DNA of 64,000 bases from Vitrella brassicaformis (taxonomy: Eukaryota; Sar; Vitrellaceae). Numbering within the stretch: the stretch's first letter is position 1; the number at the start of each line of letters is the position of its first letter. A program made the translations under genes and the position numbers. The notes under the pieces are model-generated. The model did not search any database. It saw only the letters and a program-made list of their open reading frames with translations, and was not told the origin of the DNA. Positions 12,705 to 24,248 of this stretch are shown here, one piece after another. Where the stretch lies: NCBI GenBank assembly GCA_001179505.1, contig CDMY01000117.1, positions 34,483-98,482 on the forward strand. The letters run 5' to 3'.

Positions 12705-14136
12705 CTAAGTCAGCTCTTTCTGGTACATGAGCATGTCTGCGACGGCCTGCCGCAGCGGGACGCGCATGAGCCGGGCGGTAGAGGGCCGGCGGTCCATGAA
12801 GGCATCCGATGGATCACCCACTGGCGGCTCGGTCGTCAACACACAAACAGCCACTGCACGCAGCGAAACAGCACACGCCGAAAAGATGGCTCAACCAGCA
12901 CAGAGGTTCTGCCACCCGTCCCTCACCTATGTTCGAGTCGGGACGGCTGCCGAGAGTGATGTATCCATGAAAGGGGCCGTCGAATGGCGTCAGCAGCAGA
13001 AGCCGAGTCTCTATATGGGGGTCGGTGTCGTCGATGGAGGCCATGACGGCGGTGCATCCGTTGGGCGGCTGGTGGGGCGACTGGTTCATGAGGCCGTCCA
13101 GCACACCGCCATGAGCATGCCTGAGGAGACCAACATAGAGCAGAGGGAAGAGGCGGTCGTGGATGGATGGATGGATGTCTTGTCTGTCTGAGTGTGGTGT
13201 GTGGTGTGCCCTGCGTACCGGTCCACGTCAGCCATTGCAGACGACCCTATGCACATGTTTGCGACTAGGGGAGTCAGGATGACGACCATGATGAATGACG
13301 ACACGGATGCATCAGTGGACGGCTCGTTATCGGCCGCCCAGCCGTCCCCCTCCCGGGTGATTGTGGATCTGACGGGCGGGTCGTCATCGATGATGTGCAG
13401 GTGGTATGGGTGGGTGGGGGGGAGGGGGGGGTTGACATCCAGCTCGAAGCCCGGCTCGTCACGGAGGGCACGCACACCGCCGCCCGGCTGGTCGAACAGC
13501 TCGAAACGGCCGTAGCTGCCGCCGAAGTCGACGTGTCTGCCGACCATCTTCCACAATGCGATCACACGCACATCGGCCAAATACGCCTACGTGGACGACA
13601 CACACAGACCCAGACAGACAGACAGCCAGATGAGTGCCACCCACCCCACCCCACGCTCATCATGCCCACCTGTTTGCTGTCGTGCCTCTGCATATCGTCG
13701 ACCGACAGGTAGATGGGCAGCTGACAGAAGCCCCTCTGCGCCGCCAACTTCAGCGCCTTGGCCACCTCGGTCCACTGCTGTGTGTCCACCAGCCAGATGG
13801 CCTTGAGCAGCAGAGGGCGGTCCAGCTGAGCGTCGAATGCGACGATGCCGCCCAGCCCCTTGGCTGCCAGGCAGCGACCGAGTCGGGTGCGGAGGACGTA
13901 CGGCGAGAAGTCGACTTCCCAGAGGAAGTGCGCGGTGACTCTGAGGCTGCCCACCTCCGACCGGCTGCACACACACCCAAGCACACACACACTGTCAGTT
14001 ACCCCTCCACTTCCTCGTTCATTCATGTGCGTTTTGCATACGTGTGGAAGGCATCTCGGTTGTCTTTGTGGAGGAAGCTCAGCGTGTGGTCATCGATGGC
14101 GGCACTGTGGCGGTTCGCACTGTGGTGATTACCCAT
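12705..14136 (-). CDS. Unrecognised protein with N-myristoylation-type N-terminus and one hydrophobic segment
   Basis: Exon 1 starts at ATG 14136 with MGNHHSANRHS, a good N-myristoylation context. It joins in phase across 14042/13973 to an exon containing RVTAHFLWEVDFSPYVL, then to AYLADVRVIALWKMVG at about 13584. A strongly hydrophobic stretch, SSFIMVVILTPLVANMCIG, lies near 13228-13300. The last exons contain NGCTAVMASIDDTDPHIE and LLLLTPFDGPFHGYITLG, and the stop is at 12705. I do not recognise the family; an ER-translocon-like resemblance was considered but is too weak to use. The protein is probably membrane-attached. It shares a divergent promoter with CTF8. Confidence 0.65.
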
Positions 14137-14402
14137 CTTCCCCCCCCTCACGCTTCTGGAGAATGGACGGCCATCATGCGACCACGCTCATGCCGCCTCC
14201 TGCTCTCCGTATCCGCCACTTTCTCCTCCTCCTTCGAGATCGCTTTGCGAGCTCGCAAAGTTTTCTGTGATCATCACAGGGTGCTCCCTGAAACCGCTGC
14301 TCCTGTGTTCATCTGTGGCTTGAGGGAGCCACACTCGTCCATCTTGACGTAGTCACTGCTGCAAAATCACCGCTGTGCAGTGTCCGATAGGTGTTTGTGT
14401 GA
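14137..14402. promoter_or_regulatory. Divergent promoter (MGNHHS protein / CTF8)
   Basis: The 266 bp region contains an 18-bp perfect palindrome, CTTTGCGAGCTCGCAAAG, at 14243-14260. Its centre is the TGCGAGCT core that recurs in other head-to-head promoters of the window. Confidence 0.5.
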
Positions 14403-15154
14403 ATGGCGATAGTGGTGAGGCGCGAGGGCTGCCCGGATGAGTGGTGCCTGGTGGAGGCCCAGGGCTACATGTCCGCCACGCCATGGGACGGAGATCTGCA
14501 CGAACAGCCGCCCCATCTGTTCGACGCACTCGACGTCGGCACGCTCACATGGGTGGTAAGCAGAACGTTGAGTGGATGGATGGTTAAATCCGATGGAATT
14601 TCAGTCATCCATCTGTTGTGCTGTGTGGTGTGTGTTGTGTTGTGCTGCAGAACGACACGACGGCCAAGTTGACGATAGGCAGCCACACGCTTACCGGCAC
14701 CCTCACCCCGATCCCCAAGCCCCTGGCCATCGCAGGCACACGGCACGTGACCGAGGCCACCCACCCGCCAGACGACCGCCCGTCGCTGCGCTACGACGTC
14801 TACGGCATCGTCAGGAGCAAGATCGTCTTCAAGACCCGCCCCACCACGCTCATCGACCCGAAGCACCTGCACCCGTCGGAGGGCATCACAGTTAAGGGCG
14901 GCCGCAGCGGTGGGTCGGCCAAGGGTGCCCAGCTGCGCGGCAAGTCCAGCGCCAAGCCGGGTGGGAGGTGTGTGGAGGTGGAGCGCAAGGAGGGCCCGCT
15001 CAAGATGCACCCCTTCTTCGCTAATGTGGGTAAGGGCAGCAGTGAGCCACCGCCACGACAAGGGGAGGGGCAGGGGCGAGGGAAAGACCAGGGTGGGGAG
15101 AGGGGCAAGGAGGCGAAGAGAGCAAAAGTAGCCGACAACAAGGAGGCGAAATGA
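14403..15154 (+). CDS. CTF8: Chromosome transmission fidelity protein 8 (Ctf8)
   Basis: Two exons (14403-about 14555 and about 14651-15154) give about 218 residues. The conserved Ctf8 core is clear: EWCLVEAQG near the start, TLTWV joined to NDTTAKLTIGSHTLTG across the intron, and YDVYGIVRSKIVFKTRP near 14790-14840. In other eukaryotes Ctf8 binds Dcc1 and Ctf18. It forms the alternative RFC clamp loader that acts on PCNA in replication and sister-chromatid cohesion. The protein is nearly twice the length of the human one (about 121 residues). The extra C-terminal half is Gly/Lys-rich with a short PLKMHPFF motif near residues 198-206. The identification is confident; the tail's role is unknown. 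Confidence 0.88.
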
Positions 15155-17489
15155 CCAGCAACCAACCAACCTACCACACGAAAGGACCGACCGAAGCTAG
15201 CGAGCGGATTGGGGAAGCCGTGTGGTGAATGGATGGATGGATGGATGACCGATTTGTGTATATAACTACGGGCTTTGAGTGGTTGCGTGATAGCGTGTGA
15301 GGGTGGGATCGAGGGGTACTGTATGGTGCGGTAGCTGCATGGTGCATTCACTTGTGGATGGACGGACGGGTACATGTCGATGCATCGACGGACACTTTTA
15401 CGTCATGTGTGTGGTCTCATCGATTCGGTGAGTTGAGTGACCCCCCAGTGCGGTGGGCATGTCAATGAACCAACCGATGGACGGTTGTGTGTTAGATTGT
15501 GAAGGTGTGTGAACCAATCGTCACTCACACACAGTGGAGGGAATGAGGATTGTGTGGAGGGAGCATGGTACGAAGCATTGTCGTGATGTCCAGACGTAAA
15601 CAGCACTCACGCACTCACACACACCACACCACACACATCACACGCACAAAGTTTAGCTTAGACGGGCACCAACAGACAGGCAGACAGGCAGGTATCGATC
15701 GTATCAATCACGCTCGTGGCTGCTCACTCACAGCGGCGTCCTTGATGACGCAGACACACACATACACATACACATACACACCTCTACGCAAAGGCAGGTA
15801 GGCAGGCAGACAGGCGGGGCCAGCGATCGATCGATGCACGGAGCCACACGCCAGCCATGCCACACCAACCACACCAGACCACGCACAGACACACGAAACA
15901 CGCACGAACAGACAGACAGACACGGATCAAAACGCCATGCCAATCATCATCTCATCCATCGCATATATCTCCCCGCTGATCTATCTCATATCAGCATGAC
16001 GATTATTCATTCAACCAATCAGCCAATCGACCCCAACCAGCCAACAAGCCAACCAACGAAAGAATGCGGCAAGGCAAACAGCCACCCCACCCCACCCCCA
16101 CCCCATGAGAGTGTGCATTGCAGTGCATATCGTGCACCACACGTGCACTGCACTGAAGCATGGCCATGCCGTGTGTGCATCCACCCACCCCATCCACCTA
16201 CCTAGGTACCTAGGTAGCTAGCTATGTACACGAGACCGACCCTTTGTGTGAGTGAGTGCGTGAATGTGTGTGTATGGTATGCAAAGCAAAAAATGCTCTG
16301 GATGGATGGATGGAAAGTCCTCCCTCACCCCGACCCCCACCCGCCCTCTCTCTGTGTGCTGTCGGCATGTACGCTTATTTCGCATCCGGCCGACCCACAC
16401 ACACGAGAGAGGGAGGGAGGGAGACGTGTGAACACAGCAAGGTGAGCAAGCAAGAAACAGGCAGCAAGGCAGCAGTGGCGGGGGGGGGGAGGTGGGGTGG
16501 GGTGGGGTAGGGAGAATCGATGTGATGTGTGTGGCACAAATATGGCGGCATATCTGTCTTGCCTGCCTGCCTGCCTGCCCACCCGACAAACAGGTGACTG
16601 ACGTGATGTGACGTGTGTGAATCCGAAAAAGCACACCGCAGGCAGACAGACAGACAGACAGACGTGGTGCCTGTAGGCAGGCCGAGTCTTACATGGAGGA
16701 GGACATTAAGGCAAGATTGGAGGCTCGGCTTTGAACTGATCTGATCTGCTGTGTCCCGCTGTCTGCTCCGCTGTCTGGAGCCATGAGGCATGGAGGCTTC
16801 GCTCTCGCAGATGTGCTGTTTCTGTCCCGACCGCCCCGGAGCTACGGGCACCTTCATTCTCGCACAATGAAAGCGCCGCAGCTTAGGAGGGGCCGAGCTA
16901 GAGCCAGCGCATTGTCCGCCCCGCGAGCCCATGCTCATCAACCGCAACGATCAATAGGCTAGTCAGTAAGTGAATCAGGCAGGCAGACCGAAAAGCCTAT
17001 AGGATCTTCCTTCGTTCGTTGCTTCCTATCCTTCCCAAAACTCAAAGGCCCTCACTCCTCACTGAACTGAAAACTTCAGCTGCCGCAACGAACTGACTGA
17101 TTGACCTGACCAACCGCCCAACCGCCCCGACCGGCCGACCAGTAAGTCCCACCGCACAGCCAACTAAGTGAAGGAAGTGAGTCCACCAAAAGCAACGCGA
17201 CAACACCACACCCACACCCACAAGCCCACACTCACACCTACAGCCACACGTCGGGCCAGGCCGACTGCTGTGCCTGACCGACCGAACCGACCGACCGACT
17301 GCCAGACAAGGAGGGGAGAGGGGGGCGGGAGGGGGAGGGGCGCTGGCAAGCCGGCTGGCAGGCGCGCAGACAGGGAGACAGACAGGGAGACAGCCAGCCG
17401 TGGTGCGACCGGGGCGGGGTGGGGAGGAGGGCAGGGGAGATCAGAGCGAGAGAGAGGGAGAGAGGCAAGATGTGTGGGTTGGGGCGGGG
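15155..17489. other. Long intergenic region, microsatellite-rich
   Basis: This spacer holds GGAT, CACA, CAGA and GGGA repeats and many frames made only of repeat codons. Near 16678-16727 a short plus-strand stretch after an AG reads AESYMEEDIKARLEARL then stop. It looks exon-like, but no partner exon is visible. I find no RNA gene. Confidence 0.5.
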
Positions 17490-19242
17490 TCAGCATGCCG
17501 CTGCGCTGGGGTGCTCTGGGAGCACCTCGGCCGCTTGCGCCTCCAACTCAGCCTGCAGGTGGCCAGATCAGATGGATACAGACCAGATGAGGGCAGGGGC
17601 GTGAGCACGATGCGATGCATCGACCGACGTGCGTGTCGGTCTTGGTTCCCTACCGGGATGGGCAAGGTTTCGAGTGTCCTGAGGAACTCCATAAACCGCT
17701 CGTAAAAGGGGCCGCGAGCCTGACAGACAGAAAGACAGACAGACAGACACAACACACACCACACAAAGTCGGGTCGCCACATTGTTCCTGTCCATGTGTG
17801 GAAGGCTGCTGCTGTCTGACCATGATTTCCAGGTTGTTGTGTCCGCCACCGTCCACCCAGAAGGGCTCCACCGGGTGCCGACTCTGCTTGTACAAATCCT
17901 GTACACACACACACACAAGAGATAAGGTGAAGGGGCGTGTGTGCATGTCTGTCTGTTTCCTTGCTTCCTTCCAGTGTGCACTGACTGCACTGACTGACCT
18001 TGCCGTGCCAGTAGGGCACGATCTCGTCTTTGGTGCCGTGGATGATGTACACGGGACACCGCAGCTTGCCGATCTGATGCATGTCATGTCAGCAGCAGCA
18101 GCAGTGTGTGTGGTGTGGTGGGGTGGGTGGGGTCGGCTGTTCCTCCTGTGTGTGTCTATGGTCGTATGTGCGATGCGATGAGATGGGTGACCTTATCGAT
18201 GTTTGCGAACATGTCCCCGGGCAGTGTGAACCGAAAGTTAAACGCCACACGATACGCAGACAACACGGGACTCTGAACACACACACACACACACACAGAG
18301 TCGGCAAGGTCATGGCAATCATCACTTGCCCAAGCAAATCGAACCGCTCTGTCTGTCTGTGTGTGTGTGTGTGAGAGAATACCTGCAAGACGACAGCTCT
18401 GACGGGATATTTGGTGGCGAGATGGACCGACGGTCCGCTGCCCAGCGACCGCCCGTAGAGGATGATCTGGCTCCAAGACACACCGATGATGTTAGTCAGG
18501 TACCTACACCACGAACGAAAGTTGCAATCGAGCAACCACCCAACCGAAGCAGCACCAACACACAGCATCCCATGACCGCCTCTTGTTTGTCCCCCCGTGT
18601 GTGTCGTGTCGTGTCGGTCGGGTCGTTTCTATCTTGGTTTCTTTCTTACGTGTATGCCGCTTCGATGTCGGCATAGAGCCCCTTCTCGTTGGGCACCCCC
18701 GTGCTCATCCCATAGCCTGCACAGCACATACACACCACACGCAGCCCGCCCACCCAACCAACCCATTGATTTCTGTCTGACATCTGCTTGTGCAGGTGAC
18801 TCAGACACGTTCGTTCAGCCAGCCACATGAATGGCAGTCAGGCCAGGCCCCTAGCAGCCCTACCGTACGTACCAGTGTACTCGTATGCGAATACGTTGAC
18901 GTCGAGTATCTGCGACACCTCCCTGAAGTAGCCAATGATCATGCCCAGATCCTCCGCATTGCCGTGGCTGAACAGCAGAGTGAACGGCTTCGCACTGAGG
19001 ATGATCAGTAAACACACACACACACACACACGTGGCAACCAAACCATCACCTGTTGCAGTGCCGTTTCTGTCTGCCTGCCTGCCTGCCTGCCTGTCCATC
19101 TCATCTCAGACCTCACTCACTTGTCGATGAAGAATGCTGGAATGACTTCGTTCTGCTGCGTCCTCAGCCAGACGAGGTTGGGGTCTTTGGTGTAGGTGGG
19201 CTCGGGAGGCTGAAACACCAGCTTGCTGATGTTTGTACCCAT
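17490..19242 (-). CDS. ABHD17-like alpha/beta hydrolase (probable protein depalmitoylase)
   Basis: A multi-exon serine hydrolase. Joined in order it reads MGTNISKLVFQPPEPTY, then LLFSHGNAEDLG (oxyanion HG), YGMSTG, GRSLGSG with the nucleophile Ser, YIIHGTKDEIVPYWHG with the catalytic Asp, and WVDGGGHNNLE with the catalytic His. The last two exons join in phase 0 (FLRTLETLPIP to AELEAQAAEVLPEHPS) and stop at 17490. Spacing and motifs match ABHD17/FAM108 enzymes, which remove palmitate from membrane-anchored proteins in animals. Unlike animal ABHD17, whose N-terminus is Cys-rich and palmitoylated, this one begins MGTNIS, an N-myristoylation-type start. The cytoplasmic face of a membrane is the likely site. 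Confidence 0.9.
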
Positions 19243-19517
19243 CTTCCTCGGTGGTCGCACTCAACCCAACCACACCAGGCCGCCCAACCGCAGCCAAACA
19301 GCCTGCCAACAACCGCTGTTCACAAAGGAAGGCAGCGCCACGCCTCGTTCGCTACGCTACGACAGCCTTGAAAATCGACGGACGTCGCGATGCGCCTGGC
19401 CCACTGCGGTGCCTCAGAAACAGCTCTCAAAAAATGCGAGCTGGAAGAGGCAGATCTCCGTCAGCTCGCACAGAGAGGAAGGCGCCTTGGACACCCCCGG
19501 TGCAGGCAGGCACAGGA
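19243..19517. promoter_or_regulatory. Divergent promoter with inverted TGCGAGCTG pair
   Basis: TGCGAGCTG on the plus strand (19435-19443) and its reverse complement CAGCTCGCA (19462-19470) face each other across 18 bp. They lie about 50-85 bp upstream of the plus-strand start at 19518. Confidence 0.45.
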
Positions 19518-20205
19518 ATGTCGAAGGCGGCGCAGACCAAGACAGCCGAGCTGCTGTCGCAGCGGCGGCTGCCTGGCTCCCCTCCGACGATATCATCCAG
19601 CGGTCGGGGCCTGATGGACCTGCTCAGGGGCTGGCACGGCTGGTTCGGGCCAATCACCAACAACAACGCCCACACGCTCAACTTCTTCTTCGGCCTGGTC
19701 CAGGGCACGTTTGCCAACACGTTTGAGCTGCTCGGCGGACTGAGGTACGAGAAGCTGCCGCGGCAGCTGGTCGACTACGTCATCCGAGGGGGCGTCCTTT
19801 GCCGCTCCATGTGGGTGGTCTTCCCGCCACTCATCCTCTACAAGTTCATCAGAGGGGTAAGGAAGGCATGACAGCACAGCTGGCCATGCAGACAGACAGA
19901 CAGACAGACAGACACACCCACACACGCACACGCGACGACGGACACGCAGGATGGGATATATGCGATCAACACGGCGTGTGTTGTGTTGTGTTATGTGTGT
20001 GCAGACGGACCGTGCGATGTGGTCAGTGGAGAGTTTCTACCTGGGGACGAGGGGCGGTGAGGCGCAGGCCTACTGGGACATGACGCGGCCTGGGTGGGGC
20101 GGCCACTGGAAGGCCCAGGCGGACCTCGAGCAAATCTACCGGACGTCACACGGGGTGACCGAGCCGCTCAAGCAGGAGGCCGCAGAGGAGGAGGACGACG
20201 AGTGA
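19518..20205 (+). CDS. Small conserved-looking hydrophobic protein, function unknown
   Basis: Two exons (19518-about 19856 and about 20005-20205) joined in phase give about 180 residues. The start MSKAAQTKTAELLS is followed by LMDLLRGWHGWFGPI and FFFGLVQGTFANTFELLGGL. A hydrophobic stretch, SMWVVFPPLILYKFIRG, sits just before the intron. The second exon (SVESFYLGTRGGEAQAYWDM) ends in an acidic EEEDDE tail. No catalytic motif is visible. It could be an organellar membrane-complex subunit, but nothing in the sequence proves it. It shares a divergent promoter with the ABHD17-like gene. Confidence 0.7.
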
Positions 20206-21794
20206 TTACTCTCACCGACTCTCTGACTCGCTCACTGACTGGGATTGGGTGTTGTGGTGTGGGTGCTTAATTTTAATGTACTACTGGCTGAGGAGGTGGA
20301 TGTGTCGGCGGCTTGTTCTGCCCAGCGACCTTTTCCGGCATTGACCGAGCTCCCTCGAGTGCTCGGAGAGTGCGGGAGAAGGTGGGAGGGCGAACGAACA
20401 TGCCGCCGACACACACTCACCACATGGTTGACGGGGCTGAGAGGGTCGGGATAATACCCATCAGGATGACAGATGGATGGATGGATGCTGCTGTGGGGAT
20501 TTTTCCTTGTCCCTCCCGCAATGCAATCGAATCGATGGGTTTGGGGACCTGTGGTGCTGTTGTGGTCCCTCTCGCTCACTGGTTGTGGTTGGTTGGTTGG
20601 TTGGTTGGTTGAGCCGTGTGTATAAAAACAGTTGCCGTCGCCAAGTGCCGTGACGGCCCCACAGTCATGGCGGCTGGCGGCGGCATCTGCTTCAGCACAC
20701 ACAGCTCAAGTGATCACACCCGCATCACTCGAGCGGGGAGGGATCGGGGACGGCCTACACACGCCATGTGGCTGCAACGAGGCGCTACTGAACATTGAAT
20801 GCGATAGAGTATCAGGACTGCTTTCGCCACATGTTGGTTTTTTCCGCGCGTGTGTGTTGTACCGTGTAGTGTGGTATTGTGTGGTGCGACAAGCCAAGCC
20901 CCCGCCGTACTCGTGTTATGGCAGGCAAGGAGGGGCGACTTCTTCTGTATGAAAGAGTGTATGGCCGGACCTCTCCATGGGATGGGCGTGTGACTGACTG
21001 ACTGACTCGCCCAAGCCACAATTCATTCAACATTGTCGATCAGATCACCACAGGGCGTTCTTTGCGCCTTCAGAGAGAGATACGAAATATGCCTTAGTGA
21101 TGTGAATGTTCGTCACTGTCCGCAATTACGCAGAGGAAGACACACACACATACGGAGAGACCGAACCGAACCAATACAGGGGCCATCCATCCATCCATTT
21201 ACACACATCTCAATCAATCGCTCGATACGCAGCAAACACTGTCGTCTCTTTGCCACAATGGGCTATGCCGTCTGTCTGTCTGTCTAGTGCTGCACAGGAC
21301 ACTGTGGGCATTCGTACGACACGAACGAGCCTCCGAAAGCACTTCTCTGTCTGGACAGAGATTGAGAGAAGAGACAGGCTGCTGACCACTGAGGGATGGA
21401 GGGAGGGAGGACAGTGCAGCAGCATCGCCTCGTCTGGCTGTCGGCTAATTACACAAAGGTGACATGATAGACAGACAGACAGATAGATGGCAGGGCTGCT
21501 GCTCCTCTCCCTTCCCGTTGGCTGACTAATTACAAGGGAAAGGAAGGCCCTGCCTGCCTGCCTGCCTGCATTGGAGGAGCAAACCAACATATACAACGCC
21601 TCCCCATCCCTCCCCCCCAGCGATGGATGCTATCTATACACGCCCCTCCCTCTCCCACACAGCCTGTTGCGCTTACAAAACTGGCAAGGCAAGGCAAGGC
21701 AAGGCAAGGCTCAGATAGATGTAGAAAGATCCCTCGTCTCTCTCCCTCAGTGTGTCCCTCCCTCCCTCCCTCCCTCCAGACCCTCCTCCCTCGT
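20206..21794. other. Convergent spacer, no gene seen
   Basis: This lies between the 3' ends of the hydrophobic protein and the transporter. It contains TTGG repeats (20586-20610), CTGT repeats (about 21272) and AAGGC repeats (21688-21710). I see no coding exon or RNA gene. Confidence 0.55.
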
Positions 21795-23605
21795 TCAGAC
21801 GTTCATGGCTGGCCCCCCCCTGTGCCTCAATCTGCCATCTGCCAGCATGGGTGGCGCCAGCAGCAGCACACTCACCACCGCCATGACGCACAGCACACCG
21901 AAGAGGCTGTCCCACCCCAGCGCCTCCGAGATGCTGGCCGTCAGGTACCCCTGCACCACCGCACCGCTCGACCCCATCCCGTTGACCACCCCGGCCGCAG
22001 TCGACAGAGCCCCCAGGCCCAGCCCCGATTTCTCGCAGAGGTCCTGCGCGGCTGCTGCACCCAACACAGAGTCGGGGCCGGCCACCGTGAAGCCCACCAC
22101 TAGCATCGCGAAACATATGGCGCTAAAACCTGATGGATGGATGGATGGAGCAGAACTACAGTGTTTCCCCCCAGTGTTTCGTTTGCTGGCTGTCGTGTCC
22201 GTTCCGTTATGTTCTGTGCGTTGGGTACCGATGTGTGTGGAGTATGCGAAGAAGAGGATGGCTGTTGCCGTGGCGAGGCACATGGTGGCGGCCGCCTGCA
22301 GCCTCTTCCCCTGCATTATGTGGTCCGACAGGTAGCCGGTGAATATGGCCCCGCCGATGCCCCCGATGTCAAACATCATGGAGGAATAGCCCGCGATGGA
22401 GGCCTCGTACTCGAGGTGTTGTGTGAGGAAGTAGGGCAGCCAGAAGAGCAGCGTGTAGCGGATCAGCTTGACGAAGAAGTAGGCCCCCGCTACGTGCAGC
22501 AGGTAGGGCATCCTCACAATGTCCCAGAACGTGAAGGTCCGCCGCACGGGCGCCCCAGTCGTCACCACATGAGTGCCGCCATTGGCTCCTTCCCCTGACC
22601 CCGATGTCGACTTGGCGTCGGTGGGTGCGGACCCCGGCCCCTCGCCGGTCCCCGCTGCGCCGCCCCCGCCCGGGCTGCCGCCTCCCACCACTTTGGGCGA
22701 CTCGGTCCTCTCTTCCCCTGCTGTCTTGACATTGACACCATTTCCCTCTCCGTTGCCCTTGCCCGCCGCGGCATCCATCTTGGCCTTGGGCCCTCGGTGC
22801 CCCACTGACGATGCCACAACGTGGTCGTCACTCGCTTCGCTCCCGCCAGATGTGGACGCCATCGATGAGACCGTCATGCGTCGGGGACTGGTGCGGCTGT
22901 CGCCATTGGCCGTGTCATCGGCGGCCTTCGGCGAGCCTTTGTCGTTGGCAGACGGCGCCGGGGCCACCTTTTCGGCTCCCGTGGCGATGACGGCTGCGAG
23001 GGCGGGGGAGGGGGCTTCAAGTAGGAGGGAGTAGAGGGCGAAGCCACATGCCGCCACCACTAACGCGGGCATGTAGAAGGCCATGCGCCACCCAAAGTGC
23101 TGCGCCACGAAGGCAGCGAGGGCCGTGGCCACCATCGCACCGATCTGCTGACTGGCAGGTACGCAAAAACACCAACAAACGCGCGCAGAGGGGAGGGAGG
23201 GAGGGAGGAATGAATACAATGCGGCTCGGCCCGCACACACGTGTTGTCAACCCCGTTCAGCTCACCTGGTTGTCCACACTCCCAGGACAGAGCCCCTCGT
23301 CGTGGGGCTGTACCAGGGCGACAGCGCCTTGACGAACAGGGGGAATGCAGCCGCATGGAGCAGCCCGTTTCCCAGCCAGGCGTACGCCAAGACCTTCTCG
23401 TTGTGCGTCCCGGCAAAGATGAAGCAGCACACCGCCGACCCCGCGTAGGCCAGGAACAGGACGTTCCTGAGGCCCCACCTGTCGGCCAGCGACGGGATGA
23501 ACATCTGGCCCAATGCATAGGCCGTCAGGAAGGCCGTGTCGATGGTCCCCAGCTGAAACCGACTCACGCCAAGCTCATTCTGACACCAGACCCCCCATCA
23601 CACAT

Positions 23606-23636
<31 letters not shown>

Positions 23637-24051
23637 AAATGAGGGCCATAGACAATATGCGCGTCTATTTATCTGTCCATCGCTCTCTGCGCACCTGTAT
23701 GTGTGTCTTGACGACTGAGAAGGGTTTCCTGGTGCTGTAGAGCACTGCATAGGAGGTGTAGGTCAGCGTGAAGAGCAGCAGCTGGCTGTGCCGGACGATG
23801 GCCCGGGGGTCAAAGGCCTTGACCGCTGCTGGCTGCTGTGGCTGCGGCTGACTGTTGCTGGTGGCCTCCTTTGCGGCACCCTCCTTGCCGCCCTCCATAT
23901 CGTCACCGCCGTCAGTGGTCGGGAGGGCGGCAAATCCCCGCGGCGCCCGCTGCAGCACCAGGGAGAGGGGGTTCTGGGCCATCTCTTGCAGCCAGTTGAG
24001 GGAGGACTGGAGGGCAGACGGCGGTTTGGTCATCTTTGGCGACTTCACCAT
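21795..24051 (-). CDS. SLC37/GlpT-type sugar-phosphate:phosphate antiporter (MFS)
   Basis: A large MFS protein in a few exons. The start at 24051 gives MVKSPKMTKPP, then a polar N-tail. The first membrane helix precedes YAVLYSTRKPFSVVK. Next come TAYALGQMFIPSLADRWG (MFS motif A region), GLLHAAAFPLFVKALSPWY and LGWRMAF-like helices. A long Ser/Gly/Glu-rich central loop lies at about 22560-22990. The second half contains YTLLFWLPYFL, MMFDIGGIGGAIFTGYLSD and VGFTVAGPDSVLGAAAAQDL, a segment typical of SLC37 and GlpT/UhpT proteins. The family exchanges glycerol-3-phosphate, glucose-6-phosphate or similar esters for phosphate. The substrate and the membrane (ER or plastid) cannot be fixed from the sequence. 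Confidence 0.85.
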
Positions 24052-24248
24052 TCAACCGAGAGACCACATTTAAGTTGCTAAGACTGGGAACCGAGCACGC
24101 AGAGGCACTCAATGCCCCTCTCTGCACAGAACAAACAACGCAGAGAAGCCAAAACCTCGTCGCACATTGGGTTTTGACTTGGTCCAGCAACTTCAAGCTC
24201 GCAATCGCCAGCGGCCTTCTTCCCCTCCCTTTCCGTCAAACACGTCGA
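24052..24248. promoter_or_regulatory. Divergent promoter with reverse TGCGAGCTTGAAGTTGCT
   Basis: The element lies on the minus strand at 24186-24203, 46 bp upstream of the AP2-like start and about 135 bp upstream of the transporter start. It differs by one base from the copies at 38052 and 42803 over the shared stretch. Confidence 0.5.

Noticed and set aside
15540-16640. Several open frames of 60-140 codons on both strands
   Set aside because: They consist of translated CACA, CAGA and GGAT repeats (runs of Thr-His, Val-Cys), with no protein-like composition or splice partners.
16678-16727. Exon-like AESYMEEDIKARLEARL stretch
   Set aside because: No upstream exon in the same orientation could be joined to it within the surrounding repeat-rich DNA.
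24036-24248. Longer N-terminus of the AP2-like protein from ATG 24036
   Set aside because: It would overlap the start of the divergent transporter and lacks the composition of the rest of the protein. ATG 24249 fits better.
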